Assembly: GCF_014645135.1 (NCBI RefSeq) | Contig: NZ_BMLH01000008.1 | Coordinates: 1-64,000, forward strand | Source: Rheinheimera tangshanensis | GTDB lineage: Bacteria; Pseudomonadota; Gammaproteobacteria; Enterobacterales; Alteromonadaceae | DNA length: 64,000 bases | Direction: 5' to 3' | Shown: piece after piece, positions 43,018-52,780 of the stretch | How the letters are laid out: every line of letters starts with the position of its first letter | How positions within the stretch are numbered: position 1 is the first letter of the stretch | Made by a program: the position numbers and the translations under genes | The notes under the pieces: generated by a model | The model's database searches: none | Told to the model about the DNA's origin: nothing | What the model saw: only the letters and a program-made list of their open reading frames with translations

Positions 43018-43691
43018 AGCATCAGGCGATAACCTATCCCAGCCTCGGTTTTCAAGTACTTAGGTTCGGTAGGGTCGTCGCCTATTTTTTGCCGTAGGTG
43101 GCTTACCACAATACGTAAATAATGGCTGTCCTGACCATGGGTTGGGCCCCAGATTTGTTCCAGCAACTGCTTTTGTGTGATCACGCATTGCCTGTGCTGA
43201 GCCAAGGTCGCCAGCACCGCATATTCTTTTGGCGTCAGTTCAACTTCCTGCGTTTTGCAGGTCACCAAACGGCGTGCCAGATCTATATGCAGATAACCAT
43301 CGTCCAGCACAGCCGGGGTTTTATCCGGTAAACGGTCGCGTAATTGCGCACGCACCCGCGCCAGTAACTCTTCGACACTAAAAGGTTTAGTCACATAATC
43401 CTGAGCGCCTATATCCAGCGCTTTGATTTTGTCGGAGTCACCATTACGCACTGACAAAACTATGACAGGTACTTTGGAAAAACTGCGCAGTTCGCTTAAT
43501 AACTCCAGACCGTCGCCATCAGGTAAACCTAAATCCAATACCAGTAAATCCGGCTGCTGGCGCACTAAAGCCGCCAGACCGGATTCGACTGAATCAGCTT
43601 CTGTCACCTCATAACCGACACTTCTTAATGCGATCCGCAGCATTTTGCGGATTTGCATTTCGTCATCAACAACCAGAATTCGGGCAGACAA
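43014..43691 (-). CDS. kdpE: KdpE response regulator
   Basis: This 225-aa OmpR-family regulator has the receiver with Asp53 (LLVLDLGLPDGDG) and Lys in DYVTKPFSVEELLARV, and the C-terminal winged helix ELTPKEYAVLATLAQHRQCV with QKQLLEQIWGPTHGQDSHYL, whose end is very close to E. coli KdpE (HYLRIYMGHLRQKLE). It activates kdpFABC under potassium limitation. Five bases separate it from kdpD. Confidence 0.95.
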   Translation of the reverse strand: MSARILVVDDEMQIRKMLRIALRSVGYEVTEADSVESGLAALVRQQPDLLVLDLGLPDGDGLELLSELRSFSKVPVIVLSVRNGDSDKIKALDIGAQDYVTKPFSVEELLARVRAQLRDRLPDKTPAVLDDGYLHIDLARRLVTCKTQEVELTPKEYAVLATLAQHRQCVITQKQLLEQIWGPTHGQDSHYLRIVVSHLRQKIGDDPTEPKYLKTEAGIGYRLML

Positions 43692-43696
43692 TAGAC

Positions 43697-46354
43697 TTAG
43701 TCTCCTGCTTGGGTTTCAGGCAATGGCAATTCGACAATAAAACGTGAACCAGTGCCAACACGGGCTGAAGTGGCTTTGACCGATCCGCCGTGCGCACCAA
43801 TCATGCCACGGCAAATCGCCAGCCCCATGCCGGTATTGTGCCTTTTACTGTCGCCATCGGCCACCACATAAAACATGTCAAAGACTTTTTCCCGCAATGC
43901 TTCAGGAATGCCGGGGCCACTGTCTTCAATTTCAATACGGCAGACTTTACCTTGCTGACTAACCCAAACCCGCACAGGCTCGCCATCAGGACTGTATTTA
44001 GCGGCATTTTCCAGAATATTAAACAGCCCTTGTTCCAGCAAAGCGGCGTGAGCATACAGCAATGGCAAATCCGGTGTTGCTTCGTAGTCCACTTCCACTT
44101 GTGGGAAAAAACGTTTTAAACGTTGTTTGGCACTGCCAATAATATCGGCCACCGACACCCAATCCCGTTCCAGTTTTAAGGTGCCATGACCTAAACGCGT
44201 CATATCCAGCAGATTCTGGATATAGCGGTCCAGCCGCTGACTTTCCAGCAGTATGGTGCTTAACAGCTCATTCCGATCTTCTTTGGATAACTGCTGGTCC
44301 AGCACCTGCAAACTCTCAGCAGAACCCATCATGGCCGCCAGCGGAGAACGCAAATCGTGTGACACAGAAGACAACAAGGCCGAACGCAATTGCTCCATTT
44401 CGGCTTTCAGTTTTGAGCTCTCCAGTTCCGTATTCAGACTAATGCGCTGCCAGACACTGACTGCCTGCTGGTTTAAAGTGGCGATTAAATCCCGGTCGTC
44501 CGGCCTTAACACCTGCACAGTAGTGGGAAACTGCAGCACTATGACGGCGATAGTTTTAGCTTGCACAACCAATGGCAGAGCTGTCCACTGGCTGGCATTG
44601 AGGGTATCGCTAAAACGCCCCGCCATTTGCTGATGCCGTCTGGCCCAGTCAATCATCGCCTGATCCAGCGCCAGCAACGGCTGATTCAGCGCAGGCAGAA
44701 GCTTCTGCTCTGATTCAAAACTGACCAGATGTACAGGGCAGCGCAGTGCTTGGGTCAGCTGGGTAGCCAAAATAGTCCAGAGTTCATCGGTTTGATGGAT
44801 CACTGTTAATTGTTGGGCAAAATCCCGTTGTAATTCTGAGTATCTGTTGGCTTCTTTTAATAGCAACAATTGCTGCCGGATACGCGAAGCAGCAGGACCA
44901 CAGGTCATGCCTATCACCAGCATAAAAATCAGCGTGGCGACATCATCGTTTTTATTCACGTTAAAGGTGAAATAAGGTTCGGTCAGAAAAAAGTTAAAGC
45001 TGAAAAACGACAACAAAGCGGTAAAAATAGCGGGGCGGGCGCCGTATTTCAGACCACAAAGCACCACAGCCAACACAAAAATCAGCACCAGATTGCCACT
45101 TTGCAGCCATTGGTCCAAAGCTAAAGCCAAAGCACTGGCGGCTGCGGTAAAAACTGCACCAAAAGCATAACCGGCTTTTTGGCCAAAGGTGCCCGAAGCA
45201 GGTGCTGACACTCTGGCTTGCTGGGTCGATTCACCAGAGCGATACACCGAAACTTCTAACGGTAAACAGCTATTAATCAGTTGTTGGTACAAGGGCTTAC
45301 GCCAGGGTTGCATCACACGTTTTGTACCAGCACCAACCAGCACAGCGTTAATCCTATGCTCTGTGATATAAGGCAAAATGGTCTGTAAAGTAGAAGGACC
45401 ACGCAAAATATCGGTCTGAGCGCCAAGTTCACGCGCCAGGGCAAAAGCCGACTGCAAGCGTTGTTGTGTCGACTGATACTGCATTTGTCCTGTGTCGACC
45501 CAAACCACCAGCCAGGGCATCTGCCGTTTTTCGGCGACACGGCGACCAATGCGGATCAGGTATTCATGGTCGCGGCGGTTGGAGATCAGCACCAGCAATT
45601 TATCCTGAATAAGATAATCACTGCCACGGGCTTTGGCGTCCTGCTCAGTTTTTAACTGCGCATCCACATGGCTCATCACCAGCTTCATCGCCATTTCACG
45701 CAGCGCTGTTAAAGTTTCCAGCTGGAAAAACTGCTTCACCGCCAAAGCGGCATAATCAGCGACATACACCTTACCTTGCTGCAACCGCTCCAGCAGGTGA
45801 TTGGGCGCTAAATCGACAAAAACTAATTGTTGTGCACTGTCGATAAACTGATCAGGCACTGTTTCTTTTACGCGTATACCACTGATTTGCAGCACTAAAT
45901 CATTCAGACTGGCGATATGCTGCACATTGATCGTGGTGTACACATCTATACCAGCGGCCAATAACTCAGCGATATCCTGATAACGCCTTTTATGCCGGCT
46001 GCCCGGAATATTACTGTGCGCCAGCTCGTCCACCAGCAAAAGTGCTGGCTTGGCGGCTAAAGCCGCATCTAAATCAAATTCGGTGAGTTGTTGGCCCTGA
46101 TAATCCAGCTGACGCCGTGGTAACAGCTCAAAACCCTGCAGCAAAGCTTCTGTGTCGGCACGGCCATGTGTTTCCACTAACCCCACCATAACTGCTGTGC
46201 CTTGTTGCATGCGCTCGCGGGCAGCATTGAGCATGGCACAGGTTTTACCTACACCAGGCGCTGCACCTAAAAAGATCTTCAGCTGGCCACCCTGTTGCTG
46301 TTGCAGGTTTTTTAACAGCGCATCAGCTTGTTGTCTGCGGGAGTCTGTTACCAC
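43697..46354 (-). CDS. kdpD: KdpD potassium/turgor sensor kinase
   Basis: This 885-aa protein has the full KdpD layout: N-terminal KdpD domain with Walker A FLGAAPGVGKTCAML (about 29-43), GLVETHGRADTEALLQGFEL, the Usp-like domain (LVLISNRRDHEYLIRIGRRV), four tightly packed helices (DUF4118), a GAF-like region, HisKA SSVSHDLRSPLAAMMGS, and HATPase NILENAAKYSP with DSGPGIP and GMGLAICRG. It senses low K+ and phosphorylates KdpE. A 12-bp gap separates it from the TorF-type porin upstream. Confidence 0.96.
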   Translation of the reverse strand: MVTDSRRQQADALLKNLQQQQGGQLKIFLGAAPGVGKTCAMLNAARERMQQGTAVMVGLVETHGRADTEALLQGFELLPRRQLDYQGQQLTEFDLDAALAAKPALLLVDELAHSNIPGSRHKRRYQDIAELLAAGIDVYTTINVQHIASLNDLVLQISGIRVKETVPDQFIDSAQQLVFVDLAPNHLLERLQQGKVYVADYAALAVKQFFQLETLTALREMAMKLVMSHVDAQLKTEQDAKARGSDYLIQDKLLVLISNRRDHEYLIRIGRRVAEKRQMPWLVVWVDTGQMQYQSTQQRLQSAFALARELGAQTDILRGPSTLQTILPYITEHRINAVLVGAGTKRVMQPWRKPLYQQLINSCLPLEVSVYRSGESTQQARVSAPASGTFGQKAGYAFGAVFTAAASALALALDQWLQSGNLVLIFVLAVVLCGLKYGARPAIFTALLSFFSFNFFLTEPYFTFNVNKNDDVATLIFMLVIGMTCGPAASRIRQQLLLLKEANRYSELQRDFAQQLTVIHQTDELWTILATQLTQALRCPVHLVSFESEQKLLPALNQPLLALDQAMIDWARRHQQMAGRFSDTLNASQWTALPLVVQAKTIAVIVLQFPTTVQVLRPDDRDLIATLNQQAVSVWQRISLNTELESSKLKAEMEQLRSALLSSVSHDLRSPLAAMMGSAESLQVLDQQLSKEDRNELLSTILLESQRLDRYIQNLLDMTRLGHGTLKLERDWVSVADIIGSAKQRLKRFFPQVEVDYEATPDLPLLYAHAALLEQGLFNILENAAKYSPDGEPVRVWVSQQGKVCRIEIEDSGPGIPEALREKVFDMFYVVADGDSKRHNTGMGLAICRGMIGAHGGSVKATSARVGTGSRFIVELPLPETQAGD

Positions 46355-46365
46355 GGATTCTTTCC

Positions 46366-47097
46366 TTAAAACGTTTTGCCGACGCTGATAAGCCAGCGAT
46401 TATCACAAAGTTCGCTGCAGGCTGAACTACTCACTGAAGTTCCTGCGTACCCCACAGACCAGTTCAGGCCCAGCTGGCTGGTGTTTAGCCTGACCCCCCA
46501 GTCGGTGTAGCCAGAACCATCTTCGCTTGCTGAAGCTAAAAAGCTGTTAAATTCCAATGCATTAGCAAACTTATTGTAGCCCAGATGCCATTGCAGCTGC
46601 AGCTGCTCCGTGAGTTGCTGATTCCAGTCCGCACTTAAGTACCAGAATTTACCCACACCGGCGCCAAAATAATCGTCGGTCAATGCCAGCCCAAAAGTCC
46701 AGTCCTGATAAATCAGCTTGCCGTACCCTTCGATAAAATTAAATTGATCGGTGCTGTTATCGCCCTTAGGGTAACGGTATTGCATCAGGCCCAGATCCAC
46801 TGTCCAGTCCGGGGCTACAGCAAAGCTGCGGCCAGCAGAAATATCCAGCTCCATGCTGCCTTGACCAAATTTAATATTGGAACCCCAGGCACTGGCATAC
46901 CAACCCGATTCGGTGGCCAAGGTCAGGCTCCCCTGCAATGCAGGACCTTCATCGGTTTGTGAAATACCGCGGAATAAATAATCTGAAATCATTAGCACAG
47001 AGCCCGTGCTATGAACGGTTTCAGCCTGAAGCTGGCTAACGAATAACAGGCCTGAACTCAGAATGGCCGAAGTGAAAGTCGATAATTGAATACGCAT
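46366..47097 (-). CDS. TorF-family putative porin within the kdp operon
   Basis: The protein has 243 aa with a signal peptide (LSTFTSAILSSGLLFVSQLQA) and an outer-membrane barrel of the TIGR02001/TorF family: SDYLFRGISQTDEGPALQGS, TESGWYASAWGSNIKFG, MELDISAGRSFAV, and the C-terminal SVGKTF ending in Phe as outer-membrane barrels do. It lies 12 bp behind kdpC and 11 bp before kdpD on the same strand, so it is transcribed with the kdp genes. It may let potassium or a counter-solute cross the outer membrane, inferred from linkage. Confidence 0.88.
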   Translation of the reverse strand: MRIQLSTFTSAILSSGLLFVSQLQAETVHSTGSVLMISDYLFRGISQTDEGPALQGSLTLATESGWYASAWGSNIKFGQGSMELDISAGRSFAVAPDWTVDLGLMQYRYPKGDNSTDQFNFIEGYGKLIYQDWTFGLALTDDYFGAGVGKFWYLSADWNQQLTEQLQLQWHLGYNKFANALEFNSFLASASEDGSGYTDWGVRLNTSQLGLNWSVGYAGTSVSSSACSELCDNRWLISVGKTF

Positions 47098-47109
47098 AAT
47101 AAGTCCTGA

Positions 47110-47748
47110 TTATTTCACTAGAAATTGCTGATCTACAGCCAGATTTAACAGCAGCACATTAACGCGTGGTTGACCAAAAATGCCCCACTGTGGTGCTTCT
47201 GTGTGTTGCTCCACTAATTTACCCAGCACCTCTGTTGGTATGCCGCGTGCAGCAGCCACCCGCTTTAACTGCAAAGCTGCAGCTTCAGGCGATATATGTG
47301 GGTCAACACCAGAGCCTGAGCTTGCCAGCAAGTCCACTGGCAGTTCAGTGGCAGGGAGTTGATAACGTTCGGTCAGTACCGCACTTTCTGCCGCTACTCT
47401 GTCGCGTAAAGCTGGATTGGAAGGCGCTAAGTTACTGCCGCCTGTGGACATAGGGTCGGTATTGACACTGCTTGGACGGCCATGAAAATACATATCGCCG
47501 CTAAATGGCTGGGCGACTAAAGCCGAACCTACGGCTTTGCCGTCGACTATCACCAAAGAACCACTGGCTTGCTGTGGAAATAACAATCCTGCTAAACCTG
47601 TGACGCTAGCGCTATAGACCAGACCACAAGTCACCAGCATTACAGCTGCTAAACCCAAAGCCGGACGCCAGATGGCGTGTTGTGACGAAAGGGCACTATC
47701 AGATACAGCACGGGAAATTCCAGAACGAGAAATTAAATCAGTGTTCAT
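47110..47748 (-). CDS. kdpC: KdpC subunit
   Basis: The protein has 212 aa with one N-terminal helix (LGLAAVMLVTCGLVYSASVT) and the periplasmic KdpC domain with FPQQASGSLV, YFHGRPSSVNTDPMSTGGSN, LAPSNPALRDRV and SGSGVDPHISPEAAALQLKR, all signature blocks. The first 20 or so residues are an unusual extension over E. coli KdpC (190 aa). KdpC stabilises the KdpFABC complex. It follows kdpB by 2 bp. Confidence 0.96.
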   Translation of the reverse strand: MNTDLISRSGISRAVSDSALSSQHAIWRPALGLAAVMLVTCGLVYSASVTGLAGLLFPQQASGSLVIVDGKAVGSALVAQPFSGDMYFHGRPSSVNTDPMSTGGSNLAPSNPALRDRVAAESAVLTERYQLPATELPVDLLASSGSGVDPHISPEAAALQLKRVAAARGIPTEVLGKLVEQHTEAPQWGIFGQPRVNVLLLNLAVDQQFLVK

Positions 47749-47750
47749 AG

Positions 47751-49748
47751 TTAAAACATCCAGTTCAGTAAAATATCAATCAATTTGATCGCGGCAAAAG
47801 GCAATAACACGCCACCTAAACCGAAGATCAACATATTGTTGCGTAACAGTTTTTCAGCGCTGATAGCACGGATTTTTACGCCTTTGAGTGCCAGCGGAAT
47901 CAGGGCTGGAATAATCAGCGCATTAAAAATCAGCGCAGATAACACTGCCATTTTTGGATCCGGCAGCTGCATAAAATTCAGCGCAGCAATACCAGGCATA
48001 GCGGCAGCAAATACGGCGGGCACTATGACAAAGTACTTAGCGACATCATTGGCTAACGAGAAGGTGGTTAAAGCGCCACGGGTGATCAGCAATTGTTTGC
48101 CCACTTCCACCACGGCCAGCAGTTTGGTGGGGTCTGAATCCAGATCCACCATATTGCCCGCTTCTTTGGCGGCCTGAGTACCGGAGTTCATGGCTAAGCC
48201 AACGTCGGCCTGAGCTAAAGCGGGCGCGTCGTTGGTACCATCACCAACCATAGCCACTAAGCGGCCTAAAGCCTGTTCACGACGGATCAATGCCAGCTTG
48301 TCTTCTGGCCGGGCTTCAGCCACAAAGTCATCCACACCAGCAGCAGCGGCAATAGCACCAGCCGTAATAGGGTTGTCACCTGTGACCATAATGGTGCGCA
48401 CACCTAAAGCACGCAGCTCGGCAAAACGCTCAGCCACACCAGGTTTAATCACATCAGATAACTGGATCACACCCAAAATACGTTGCTGATTGGCTACCAC
48501 TAAAGGCGTTGCACCTTGTTGCGCCACTTTGGTGACTATAGGGTCCAGATTGTTAGGTACAGCCAGGCCGCGACTTTGTGCCCATTTCTTTACCGCATCG
48601 GCAGCGCCTTTCACCCAATGTTCACCGCTATCCAGTTGCACACCGGATAAACGGGTTTGAGCGCTGAATGGAATAAACTGGGCATTGTCGGGCAGATTTT
48701 CAGCTGCAGCACCTTGTTCCTGTGCCAGGCGCACCACAGACTTACCTTCAGGTGTTGGGTCCTGCACAGAGCACAGCACAGCACCACGCACCAGCTCAGA
48801 TTGAGCCACACCAGGCAGTGCAAAAAACGCAGTAGCCTGACGGTCACCAAAAGTGATGGTGCCGGTTTTATCCAGTAATAAAGTATCGATATCACCTGCT
48901 ACTTCAACAGCTTTACCGGACTTGGCCACTACATTGGCCGCCAAAGCGCGGTTCATGCCGGCAATACCTATGGCAGGTAATAAACCGGCAATAGTGGTTG
49001 GAATTAAGCAGACCACCAGAGCGATGAGCATCAACAGGTCGAGTTCGATACCAACAAAAGCGGCCATTGCAGGTAAGGTTGCCACAGCTATTAAGAACAC
49101 CAACGTCAAAGCGGCTAACAACACTGTCAACGCCAGCTCGTTTGGTGTTTTTTGTCTGTTGGTGCCTTCCACCAGGCTGATCATTTTATCAAGGAAACTA
49201 TGACCAGCTTCTGCCGTCACCAGCACAGTAATAGTGCCGTTTAATACCTTGGTACCGGCAATCACACCTGAGTGGTCGGTACCAGCTTCACGCAGCACCG
49301 GCGCTGATTCGCCCGTTAAAGCCGACTCATTGATAGTGGCAACACCCAGGATAATTTCACCGTCGGCAGGTACAAACTGGCCTGCTTCCACCAGCACTTT
49401 GTCACCGGCTTTGAGCTGACTGGCGGAAACCGCTATAGGTTCTTCGGATTCACGCAGCAACTGGGCTGTTAAATCACGACGGGTGGCCTTTAAGCTGGCG
49501 GCCTGACCACGGCCACGGGCTTCGGCTATGGCTTCGGCAAAGTTAGCAAACCATAAGGTGAAAAACAGGATCAGACTGCTGGCCAGTTCAAAGCCATAGT
49601 CTTTGCCATTGATGACACTGTTGGCTGTCATACCCAGCGCCAGCACTGTACCCACCCATACCACCAGCATCACCGGGCTTTTAATCGCCTGTTGTGGCTG
49701 TAGTTTTACAAAAGCCTGTACGCTGGCCTGAGCTAAGGCATTACTCAT
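47751..49748 (-). CDS. kdpB: KdpB potassium-pump P-type ATPase subunit
   Basis: This 665-aa P-type ATPase, type IA, has the phosphorylation motif LLLDKTGTITFGDRQAT with Asp in DKTGT, the dephosphorylation loop INESALTGESAPV, and VAMVGDGTNDAPALAQADVG in the hinge. Seven helices are placed as in E. coli KdpB (682 aa). It hydrolyses ATP to drive K+ uptake through KdpA. It overlaps kdpA by 4 bp (ATGA). Confidence 0.98.
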   Translation of the reverse strand: MSNALAQASVQAFVKLQPQQAIKSPVMLVVWVGTVLALGMTANSVINGKDYGFELASSLILFFTLWFANFAEAIAEARGRGQAASLKATRRDLTAQLLRESEEPIAVSASQLKAGDKVLVEAGQFVPADGEIILGVATINESALTGESAPVLREAGTDHSGVIAGTKVLNGTITVLVTAEAGHSFLDKMISLVEGTNRQKTPNELALTVLLAALTLVFLIAVATLPAMAAFVGIELDLLMLIALVVCLIPTTIAGLLPAIGIAGMNRALAANVVAKSGKAVEVAGDIDTLLLDKTGTITFGDRQATAFFALPGVAQSELVRGAVLCSVQDPTPEGKSVVRLAQEQGAAAENLPDNAQFIPFSAQTRLSGVQLDSGEHWVKGAADAVKKWAQSRGLAVPNNLDPIVTKVAQQGATPLVVANQQRILGVIQLSDVIKPGVAERFAELRALGVRTIMVTGDNPITAGAIAAAAGVDDFVAEARPEDKLALIRREQALGRLVAMVGDGTNDAPALAQADVGLAMNSGTQAAKEAGNMVDLDSDPTKLLAVVEVGKQLLITRGALTTFSLANDVAKYFVIVPAVFAAAMPGIAALNFMQLPDPKMAVLSALIFNALIIPALIPLALKGVKIRAISAEKLLRNNMLIFGLGGVLLPFAAIKLIDILLNWMF

Positions 49749-51481
49749 TTTAAATCACCTGCAATAGAAGTTAATTCCAGTGCTTCGCCAATAGGACCCA
49801 GCACCATCGAAGGTAAAAAGGACAGGAAATTCAGTATTAAAATCACTGTGACCAAAGTGACACCAAAGGTCAGGTTATGCAGAGGTAAGGTACCGTTGCT
49901 GAACGGGATCTGACGTTTTTTCGCCAATAAACCTGCAATCACCAGCGGGATCACCAGCGGTAAATAACGACCCAGTAACAGCACTATCACACAGCTGATA
50001 TTCCACCACGGCGTATTGTCGCCTAGGCCTTCAAAACCAGAACCGTTATTGGCAAAAGCTGAAGTGTATTCATAAAACACCTGGGCAATACCGTGCAAAC
50101 CAGGGTTGCTGTTGCCGGTAATGGCAGGGATAGCGACGGTAATAGCGGTAAAAGTTAAGATCACGGCACTGGGTAATACCAGCAATACACCCAGCCAGCT
50201 GATTTCGGTTTTTTCCAGCTTACGGCCAAAGATTTCCGGCGTGCGGCCTATCATCAGACCGGCAATAAACACCGCTATCCAGACGTAAACAATAAAGTTG
50301 ACGAAACCACAACCAATACCACCCCAGATGGCATTGATCAGCATGCCGGAGCGGGTCACTAAAGCTGCAACAGGATTTAGCGAGTCGTGCATGGCATTGA
50401 CTGAACCATTGGAAGTTTGCGTGGTTAATGTTGCCCAGAGCGCGGATAAGTCGGTGCCAAAACGCACTTCCTTGCCTTCCATATTGCCTGCCTGCTCTGC
50501 TAAACCACTAAAGGCGGCATTCGGCTGCTGTTCGCTGTAAATGGCTGCACCTACACAAAACAAACTTAAAAAGCCCATCACCGCCAAAGACATTCTGGCA
50601 AAACCGCGTTGGCGTAACAGACCACCGGCCATAAAGACGATCGCGATAGGGATCAGCACCAGCGCTATGGTTTCAATGGCGTTAGCAACAGGAGTTGGGT
50701 TTTCCAGCGGGTTAGCGCTATTAGGGCCATACCAGCCACCACCATTGGTACCCAGTTGTTTAATAGCCACCATAGCGGCCACAGGTCCTAACGGGATTTT
50801 TTGTTCAGTCAGTTGATCGACAGAAGCTTGGCCTTGTTCAACTACTGGTACTGTTGGGCTGGCCTGATAGGTCGAAGGCACGCCCTGGCTGGCTAATAAC
50901 AGCGCAACCACCGCGGCTAAAGGCAGCATCAACCTCAGCACAGCACGCACTGTGTCCTGATAGTAGTTACCTAAATCACGTTCTTCGCCCTCTTCCGCAT
51001 CCTTAACGTTACGACCACCCATCAAACCACGTAATACCGCCAGACAAACCGCCAGGCCCATAGCTGGGGTGACAAATTGCAAAGTAACAATGACAAAACC
51101 CTGGCTTAAATAGCTCAGTTGAGCCTGACCAGAATAGTGTTGTTGGTTGGTGTTGGTTAAAAAGGACACAGCCGTATGCAGCGCCAAATCCCAACTTAAT
51201 GGGCCTATGCCATCTGGGTTCATCGGCAATACATGCTGAAACATCAACAGCAAAAAGGCGATCACGCCCAGCACCAGGTTACTGATTAAAAAAGCTATAC
51301 CATAGCTTTTCCAGTTCATGCCTGCACTGGCGTTGATGCCCAGAATTTTAAAGATCCCTTTTTCAACAGGAGCAAAAACCTTATCACTCCAATGCTTTTG
51401 ACCAGAGAAAATCCCGGTCATATAAGCACCCAAAGGCCATGCCAACAGCAAAGCCAAAGCTAAAATCAATAGAACGTCCAT
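49745..51481 (-). CDS. kdpA: KdpA potassium-channel-like subunit
   Basis: This is 578 aa from ATG 51481; a TTG directly before it is less likely. Ten helices contain selectivity-filter-like loops: VSFLTNTNQQHYSGQ, KQLGTNGGGWYGPNSANPLE, SRSGMLINAIWGGIGCG (read TRSGMLINAIWGGIGCG here) and TSAFANNGSGFEGLG. It selects K+ in the KdpFABC complex. It lies 10 bp after kdpF. Length and blocks match the family. Confidence 0.97.
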   Translation of the reverse strand: MDVLLILALALLLAWPLGAYMTGIFSGQKHWSDKVFAPVEKGIFKILGINASAGMNWKSYGIAFLISNLVLGVIAFLLLMFQHVLPMNPDGIGPLSWDLALHTAVSFLTNTNQQHYSGQAQLSYLSQGFVIVTLQFVTPAMGLAVCLAVLRGLMGGRNVKDAEEGEERDLGNYYQDTVRAVLRLMLPLAAVVALLLASQGVPSTYQASPTVPVVEQGQASVDQLTEQKIPLGPVAAMVAIKQLGTNGGGWYGPNSANPLENPTPVANAIETIALVLIPIAIVFMAGGLLRQRGFARMSLAVMGFLSLFCVGAAIYSEQQPNAAFSGLAEQAGNMEGKEVRFGTDLSALWATLTTQTSNGSVNAMHDSLNPVAALVTRSGMLINAIWGGIGCGFVNFIVYVWIAVFIAGLMIGRTPEIFGRKLEKTEISWLGVLLVLPSAVILTFTAITVAIPAITGNSNPGLHGIAQVFYEYTSAFANNGSGFEGLGDNTPWWNISCVIVLLLGRYLPLVIPLVIAGLLAKKRQIPFSNGTLPLHNLTFGVTLVTVILILNFLSFLPSMVLGPIGEALELTSIAGDLK

Positions 51482-51491
51482 CAATGGCTCC

Positions 51492-51572
51492 TCAGAACTT
51501 TTCCGGTGCCAACATGGCGTAAATCAACAAAGCGCTTAAGGCGCCAATCAATATCAATAACAACCAGCCCAT
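51492..51572 (-). CDS. kdpF: KdpF small stabilising subunit
   Basis: The 26-residue peptide starts MGWLLLILIGALSALL and ends AMLAPEKF, a single membrane helix with the LxxPExF end typical of KdpF (29 aa in E. coli). KdpF stabilises KdpFABC. It is the first gene of the operon and is only 10 bp before kdpA, with GAGGA in the gap. Phased repeats upstream are candidate KdpE sites. Confidence 0.93.
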   Translation of the reverse strand: MGWLLLILIGALSALLIYAMLAPEKF

Positions 51573-51623
51573 CACGGTAATCCTCAGTGGTGTAAATCCG
51601 CTGCAAAGCTTAGGAGCCAGAGG

Positions 51624-51673
51624 CGTAAAGTCTCCAGATGGATAAAAGTGAAGGGCGTAAAGAGATCGTAAAG
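51624..51673. promoter_or_regulatory. Phased CGTAAAG repeats upstream of kdpF (candidate KdpE sites)
   Basis: CGTAAAG occurs at 51624, 51656 and 51667, 52-95 bp before kdpF. Spacing is 32 and 11 bp, so all lie on one face of the helix. On the coding strand the close pair reads TTTACG-N5-TTTACG, comparable with the E. coli KdpE box (two TTTAYA half-sites 11 bp apart). OmpR-family regulators bind such direct repeats. Confidence 0.6.
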
Positions 51674-51733
51674 ATTGGGGGAAATAACTTTATTATCTGT
51701 AGGCAGTAAATCGATAACGTATGACCGAGCCCG

Positions 51734-52633
51734 CTAGGTGGATTTCCACAAAGGCAATAATTCCCATTGTTCAGGAAAACCCATTGCTTTTGGATTGGCG
51801 CTCGGATGTATCTTTGTCAGATGAATTAAGCGTTGTTTGAAGTGGTGATCAGGAGCAATAACATTCATAAAATGACACAAGATAGCCAAGGTATTATAAA
51901 GCTCTTTAGGACGTTCCAGATTTAAGCTTGACAACAGCTGCTGCGGTCCTCTGCGAGGCAGTTTCATGGTAATGGTAAAATCTCTGTTCCATAAACGAGC
52001 ATGATGAGCACAGATATTTCTGACCATGGTCAGGTGGTGTAAGACTGAACAAAATACAGTTTCATTAAATTGAAAATGATCTGCGATATTCATTTTTAAC
52101 GAGCGCCGGGCCAAACCGTCGACACATTTGGACAACCATCCAAAACTCAGTAACTCGCAGCAAATCCAAACAGCCGGAGTCGCCTCATCGTACTTATCCA
52201 TTTGTCGCTTAATATTAGGCTCTGTGGTTCTGCCCAACTCCTGATGAACTGCAGCCATAAACCCATCATAGTCAAACTCTTTGGAGTTAAATAAACTCCG
52301 ATCTAAATGAACAAAAGGGCCACCGTGATGAGCAAGATGATATGCCCATTGTGTTCTGACAGCAATTTCAATTCGTTCAATAGCGTCCAACACTAACAAC
52401 CTTAATTCCCGGTCGAAAACATAAAGATCCAGAACCAGTTGAAAGGTTGTGCCAGCACGAAATTTATGGGTTTTATGATCATCGATAAAAGACCACCAAT
52501 AAGTGCCTAATCGGTAGTAATTGATATGTGACAGGTAATAAGCAGCTAATTCTTCATCATCGACTGTAAGCCCACGAGAGATGAGTTGTTGTACTTGCTG
52601 TTGAATCGTAAACGGGGGTTTTGTGAACTGCAT
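51734..52633 (-). CDS. Abi-family (AbiD/AbiF-like) HEPN protein
   Basis: This 299-aa protein matches the Abi_2 family (PF07751): YLSHINYYRLGTYWW, FRAGTTFQLVLDLYVFDREL, RLLVLDAIERIEIAVRTQWA and, near the end, LTMVRNICAHHARLWNRDF. The last holds Arg205-x4-His210, the RX4-6H motif of HEPN nucleases. Family members cause abortive infection or are RNA-guided/RNA-bound defence factors; target unknown. It is alone, in GC similar to its neighbours, and 45 kb from the defence island. Upstream is a 147-bp gap with an imperfect ACCCCTC/GAGGGGT dyad. Confidence 0.85.
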   Translation of the reverse strand: MQFTKPPFTIQQQVQQLISRGLTVDDEELAAYYLSHINYYRLGTYWWSFIDDHKTHKFRAGTTFQLVLDLYVFDRELRLLVLDAIERIEIAVRTQWAYHLAHHGGPFVHLDRSLFNSKEFDYDGFMAAVHQELGRTTEPNIKRQMDKYDEATPAVWICCELLSFGWLSKCVDGLARRSLKMNIADHFQFNETVFCSVLHHLTMVRNICAHHARLWNRDFTITMKLPRRGPQQLLSSLNLERPKELYNTLAILCHFMNVIAPDHHFKQRLIHLTKIHPSANPKAMGFPEQWELLPLWKST

Positions 52634-52780
52634 TCAATTGCCTGTTCTCAAAAAAAGTAACCCCTCACAGGGCGCTGATCTTACGGGTAGCGGGAGGGGT
52701 GTTGTTGCCGGGTATTATAGGCAAGTAAGCTCATAATTCAAGCGAAGTTTCCGATTAAGGTATTATTTTCTAAAAAAACC

